24,275 bases of DNA from an uncultured Oscillospiraceae bacterium (lineage in GTDB: Bacteria; Bacillota; Clostridia; Oscillospirales; Acutalibacteraceae). Below are positions 21,284 through 24,275 of this stretch, in pieces. Each line of letters starts with the position of its first letter. Position 1 is the first letter of the stretch. Both the position numbers and the translations under genes were made by a program. The DNA lies in contig UQQT01000036.1 in assembly GCA_900543395.1 (NCBI GenBank), forward strand, positions 1 to 24,275, read 5' to 3'. Under the pieces are notes generated by a model, which was not told where the DNA came from, did no database searches, and was given only the letters and a program-made list of their open reading frames with translations.

Positions 21284-21775
21284 ATGAACGATATTGAATT
21301 TTCAAAACTGTTAATGGATTTGGGCGTGCTTCACAGGTACGCGGTTTTTACAAACACGTCGGCTATCGGCGTGTATTACGGTCAGCCTCAGATTTTAAGA
21401 TATCTGAAAGAGCACGGCGAGTGCTCACAGACCGAAATTGCGAAGTATCTGAACGTCTCATCCGCCTCGACAGCCGTCAGCATAAAACGCATGCAGAAGT
21501 CGGGACTGCTCGAAAAAAAAGCGGACGACAGCGATTTACGATATAATAAAATAAAAATCACACCGCTCGGGCTTGAAAAGGAGCAGAAAAGCAGGGAAAT
21601 TTTCGACGAGTGCTCGAAAAAACTCGTCTCCGGCTTTTCCGATGAAGAAAAAATACAGCTTAAAAATTATTTCGAGCGAATGATTGAGAATCTCACCGAA
21701 AACGGAAAGACCGCCGACGACGTTATAGGCGAATTAAAAAAAGCGGAACTGCGTTCGGGTAAGAACGACAAATAA
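21284..21775 (+). CDS. MarR-family transcriptional regulator
   Basis: The protein has 163 aa with the normal MarR layout. An N-terminal helix dimerises. The winged helix-turn-helix (about 46-95) contains CSQTEIAKYLNVSSASTAVS and KRMQKSGLLEKKADDSDLRY, with the wing Asp84-Leu-Arg86 typical of the family. A long C-terminal helix pair follows (about 100-150). Such proteins are dimeric repressors released by small ligands or oxidation; no Cys pair at the usual redox positions stands out. ATG 21284 is preceded by GGTGA. The gene is divergent from glgB across about 230 bp of AT-rich DNA, so it could control itself, the glg operon, or both; it is not followed by a co-directional transporter gene. The ligand is unknown. 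Confidence 0.9.
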   Translation: MNDIEFSKLLMDLGVLHRYAVFTNTSAIGVYYGQPQILRYLKEHGECSQTEIAKYLNVSSASTAVSIKRMQKSGLLEKKADDSDLRYNKIKITPLGLEKEQKSREIFDECSKKLVSGFSDEEKIQLKNYFERMIENLTENGKTADDVIGELKKAELRSGKNDK

Positions 21776-21794
21776 AAATTTATAATGAAAAAAG

Positions 21795-21820
21795 CGGAGA
21801 GTCTCAATTCGGACTCTCCG
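21795..21820. terminator. Bidirectional terminator between marR and the kinase gene
   Basis: CGGAGAGTC and GACTCTCCG form a perfect 9-bp stem. T-rich tracts follow on both strands (TTGTTATTATTT on plus, CTTTTTTCATT on minus). It serves both convergent genes. Confidence 0.85.
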
Positions 21821-21826
21821 TTGTTA

Positions 21827-23095
21827 TTATTTACCCGCATTTTCGGGTATTTTCATTAAAACATCTATGCTGAACCGACAGTCACTGCTTTGAATATTGA
21901 TCATGCCGTCGTATTTTTTCACCGTCTTTTTAACGTTTTTCATGCCGAAGCCGTGATTTACTTTATCGGATTTCGACGTGCTCATATCCTCGTCTACCGC
22001 GCCCGACACGCTGTTCGTCACGGTGAAAATAACGGACGAATCCGACAGCTTCGACTCGACGAGTATATTATTCTCGCCCTCTTTTAACGAGCCGTGTTCT
22101 ATCGCGTTGTCTATGAGATTCGCACACACCGTGCATACGTCGGCGGGTTCTATTCCTGTCTGCGGAAAAAATCCCTTAAACGTGAGAGTACAGCCGAGAT
22201 TATCCGCGGATTTTGATTTATTAGCCATTATCATGTCGAGAATATCGTTGCCGGTAGAATACTTTTTAAAGCATTTGCCCGCCGACAGCGACAGCTCCTG
22301 AATATATTTCGAAGCCTCGTCCATTCTTCCGCCGTCAATGAGAATCGACACTACGTTCATGTGGTTTTTATAATCATGCCTGAACGCCCTTAACTCCTCG
22401 TCGTTCTTCGCAAGACGCATATAGTAGTCGGATATCTCGTTCATTCTCGAATAAAGCGACGCTATCTCCTGCGTAGCCTTTATCATATTGAATATAAAAA
22501 ATCCCACGCTTATAAGCATCAAAATCGTCGCGGCGATATATATAACTTCATATATCGCCGAAGAAATGCCGAACTGCCTGTAATAGCATGCAAGACAGAA
22601 TATCATTATCGAAACGAATATCCACTTGGGCGTTATCGAAATAATATCGGGGAATTTAGGCACGCTTCTGAATCTGACCGCAAGGATCAAAACAATATCG
22701 ATAATCAAAAACATTCCGGCGGTAAAATATATTTTAACCGAGTCGTTATCGCCGACGTACGGCGCGGCTATGCCGTATATCATCTCCATGACGAATATGT
22801 AGCATGTCAGAAACAATACGGTTTTCGACCTCTGCGGGCACTTTACGAACACGAAGAACACGAAAATATACAGCGCGTACGATATCATATCCGTGACGAT
22901 ATCGGTCGTCTCGCCGACGGACGGAGTGAAACTGCCGTACGTATACGCCGCCGAATTAAGCGCGAACAGCACTGCGGTCACAATGCCCGCGGCGCGTCTT
23001 TTTCTTAATTCAAAGCCGAGAAAATAACGGCACAGAAGCAATATATTCACACTGACGAACACGTCGCGCAGAAAGAAAAAAATACCGGCTGTCAT
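21827..23095 (-). CDS. Sensor histidine kinase, AgrC/GHKL type
   Basis: The protein has 422 aa. Six or seven hydrophobic segments span about 1-205, like quorum-type or peptide-sensing kinases of the AgrC group. A coiled coil (about 205-235) leads to the phosphoacceptor His240 in RAFRHDYKNHMNVV. The GHKL ATPase domain has Asn330 in NLIDNAIEHG and the G-box HGFGMKNVKK (about 381-390). ATG 23095 lies 9 nt after the response-regulator gene. It should phosphorylate that regulator. The stimulus is unknown: no AgrB/AgrD-like peptide genes are adjacent. Confidence 0.92.
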   Translation of the reverse strand: MTAGIFFFLRDVFVSVNILLLCRYFLGFELRKRRAAGIVTAVLFALNSAAYTYGSFTPSVGETTDIVTDMISYALYIFVFFVFVKCPQRSKTVLFLTCYIFVMEMIYGIAAPYVGDNDSVKIYFTAGMFLIIDIVLILAVRFRSVPKFPDIISITPKWIFVSIMIFCLACYYRQFGISSAIYEVIYIAATILMLISVGFFIFNMIKATQEIASLYSRMNEISDYYMRLAKNDEELRAFRHDYKNHMNVVSILIDGGRMDEASKYIQELSLSAGKCFKKYSTGNDILDMIMANKSKSADNLGCTLTFKGFFPQTGIEPADVCTVCANLIDNAIEHGSLKEGENNILVESKLSDSSVIFTVTNSVSGAVDEDMSTSKSDKVNHGFGMKNVKKTVKKYDGMINIQSSDCRFSIDVLMKIPENAGK

Positions 23096-23104
23096 AAACG
23101 TCCC

Positions 23105-23809
23105 TTATTTATTCTTTAAATAATTTATCCATTTCGATTCGAATTGAGTACGGCAGTTTCGGCTCACGGAGAACTTACGGCCGTTCTTCATTATAATATC
23201 CGTTTTCTTGTAAACGTCGACATGAGGAAAGCATACAAAAACGCCCCTCGACGAACATTCCGCGTACGGCATAGACAGAACGCGCACGGTTTCGGAAAAT
23301 CCGGATACGACCTCTCTTACCGTTCCGTCGCCGAATGTGACAAACGAATGTTTACCGCTGCTTTCGACGTACATTATAGTTCCCGCGTCCGTAAATTTAC
23401 GTCCCTCGGAGACATAGTTCAATAAAACGACCTTTTCGTTTTTATCGGACTCGTTAATAAACGACATGACCGTTTCCTCAAGCTCTTCCGGGTCTATCGG
23501 CTTTCTTAAAAATCTGTATGCGTTTACCTTAAAAGTATCGAAAACATACTCGGGATAATTGCTGACAAACACTAAGCCCACCGCGTTGTTTTTCTCCCTG
23601 ACAACGGACGCAAAATCAATGCCCGTGCAGTCGGCAAGCCTGTAATCGACAAAAATAAGCTGATACTCGTCGGCAAACGGAATAAGTCCCGTGGCAGAAG
23701 AGTAACAATCGACCGTGATATCCAGCTCCATAGATGCAAAAAGGACCAGAATCTTTTCGCGCAGATCTTCGCGGAATATCTCTTCATCGTCAAGTACGGC
23801 TATCTTCAT
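23105..23809 (-). CDS. LytTR-family response regulator (AgrA/LytR type)
   Basis: This is a 234-aa protein; the start is ATG 23809 behind GGGGGG. The receiver domain (1-120) has the acidic pocket Asp7-Asp8, phosphoacceptor Asp55 in LIFVDYRLAD, Ser83 and the conserved Lys103 in FLRKPIDPEEL. The C-terminal LytTR DNA-binding domain (about 127-232) shows TIMYVESSGKHSFVTF and the end KNGRKFSVSRNCRTQFES. Regulators of this class bind direct repeats and often control extracellular or competence-like functions. The gene precedes its kinase by 9 nt, forming a two-gene operon with its own promoter. Targets are not evident in the window. Confidence 0.92.
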   Translation of the reverse strand: MKIAVLDDEEIFREDLREKILVLFASMELDITVDCYSSATGLIPFADEYQLIFVDYRLADCTGIDFASVVREKNNAVGLVFVSNYPEYVFDTFKVNAYRFLRKPIDPEELEETVMSFINESDKNEKVVLLNYVSEGRKFTDAGTIMYVESSGKHSFVTFGDGTVREVVSGFSETVRVLSMPYAECSSRGVFVCFPHVDVYKKTDIIMKNGRKFSVSRNCRTQFESKWINYLKNK

Positions 23810-24156
23810 AAATAATCATCCCCCCGAGTTTATCCTTAATAATCACTTTATATTATAAAATAAAATGATAAATTAATCAACATTAATGCTAAAAACAACA
23901 AAAATCGGCTTGAAATACATTAAAAAGGCATGAAAAACACTTTTTAGACATTTATACGGCGGATGTTCACGGTATAATAACCTCACGAAACACAATCCGA
24001 ATACAAGATTCGGTGTGTTTCTCAGAACATTGAATCATACCGTTTCGGCACAGCGCGCCTGCACGACATGGTATAATAATTATTTACATACCTGTATTTA
24101 CAAAATATAGAATTAAAGGTAAAAAAATAAATCAAGAAAATTTTTTACGAAAGTTG
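23810..24156. other. Intergenic region with divergent promoters
   Basis: There is no convincing gene. The left part carries the two-component promoter (minus). The middle has a plus-strand TATAAT (23973-23978) followed by a hairpin GAAACAC...GTGTTTC (23987-24021), a possible small transcript. The right part is AT-rich and leads to the tRNA promoter. The five-codon frame at 23932 has no ribosome site. Confidence 0.5.
23852..23880 (-). promoter_or_regulatory. Promoter of the two-component operon
   Basis: On the minus strand TTGATT (23875-23880), a 17-nt spacer and a perfect TATAAT (23852-23857) lie about 40 nt upstream of the regulator start. Confidence 0.7.
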
Positions 24157-24185
24157 TTGACAAGTATTAAAGATATGTGTATAAT
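24157..24185 (+). promoter_or_regulatory. Perfect consensus promoter of the tRNA
   Basis: TTGACA (24157-24162), exactly 17 nt, and TATAAT (24180-24185) match the sigma-A consensus at all positions, as expected for stable RNA genes. The tRNA begins 37 nt downstream of the -10 box. Confidence 0.85.
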
Positions 24186-24222
24186 ATCATCTTGTCGGAC
24201 GGATTATTCCGTTGTGCAGCAT

Positions 24223-24275
24223 GGCCCGGTAGTTCAGCTGGTTAGAACGCTAGCCTGTCACGCTAGAGGTCGACG
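24223..24275 (+). tRNA. tRNA-Asp (GTC), cut by window end
   Basis: The acceptor strand GGCCCGG is followed by TA, a D-arm with stem GTTC/GAAC, an anticodon arm CTAGC-CTGTCAC-GCTAG with anticodon GTC, and variable loop AGGTC. The T-arm starts (GACG) and then the window ends, so about 24 nt are missing. More tRNAs may follow outside. Confidence 0.93.

Noticed and set aside
23932..23949. Five-codon frame MKNTF as a signalling peptide
   Set aside because: No ribosome site, too short, and no AgrD-like features.

Overview
The window looks like a chromosomal segment of a spore-forming, Gram-positive member of the Clostridia, most likely near Ruminococcaceae/Oscillospirales. The reasons are: a YpeB spore-germination protein; a GlgC plus GlgD pair, the Firmicutes form of glycogen synthesis; an ANTAR regulator beside glnA and gdhA; an N-terminal fragment of a large YD-repeat-type secreted protein; and several Thr/Pro-rich membrane proteins. 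Start sites follow strong Shine-Dalgarno sequences, with some TTG and GTG starts. These assignments come from reading the sequence; no database search was run.

Region by region. (1) Positions 1-2600 are accessory DNA, all on the minus strand. They hold an unrecognised gene running off the left edge, a short secreted-protein fragment that keeps its own promoter, three 33-bp tandem repeats, and a compact three-gene phage-tail-like cassette (BppU-like protein, tail accessory protein, 44-aa protein) with its own terminator. (2) Positions 2650-5650 encode two ion transporters on the minus strand, an ArsB/NhaD-type permease and a CPA2 (Kef/NapA-type) cation/H+ antiporter. The permease has a structured leader with an internal terminator, and a MITE-like element sits upstream of the antiporter. 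(3) Positions 5700-10500 are on the plus strand: ypeB, a small lipoprotein, and three successive single-pass envelope proteins (cohesin-like, Thr/Pro-linker, and zinc-ribbon-tailed). (4) Positions 10500-14340 begin with a repeat- and hairpin-rich intergenic block, followed by a nitrogen-assimilation group transcribed glnA, ANTAR regulator, gdhA. (5) Positions 14570-21130 are a probable minus-strand operon glgB-glgC-glgD-parB-serS, ending in a strong terminator. (6) Positions 21220-23880 hold a MarR regulator divergent from glgB and a LytTR/GHKL two-component pair on the minus strand. (7) The right edge is a tRNA-Asp behind a perfect consensus promoter, cut by the window end.

Working together: GlgB, GlgC and GlgD make storage glycogen. 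GdhA and GlnA assimilate ammonium, and the ANTAR protein probably controls this at the RNA level. The two transporters probably handle Na+/K+/H+ balance. The strongest candidates for something undescribed are the leader of the ArsB/NhaD permease (riboswitch or attenuator architecture), the small orphan tail cassette beside tandem repeats, and the three co-directional envelope proteins that share one topology.
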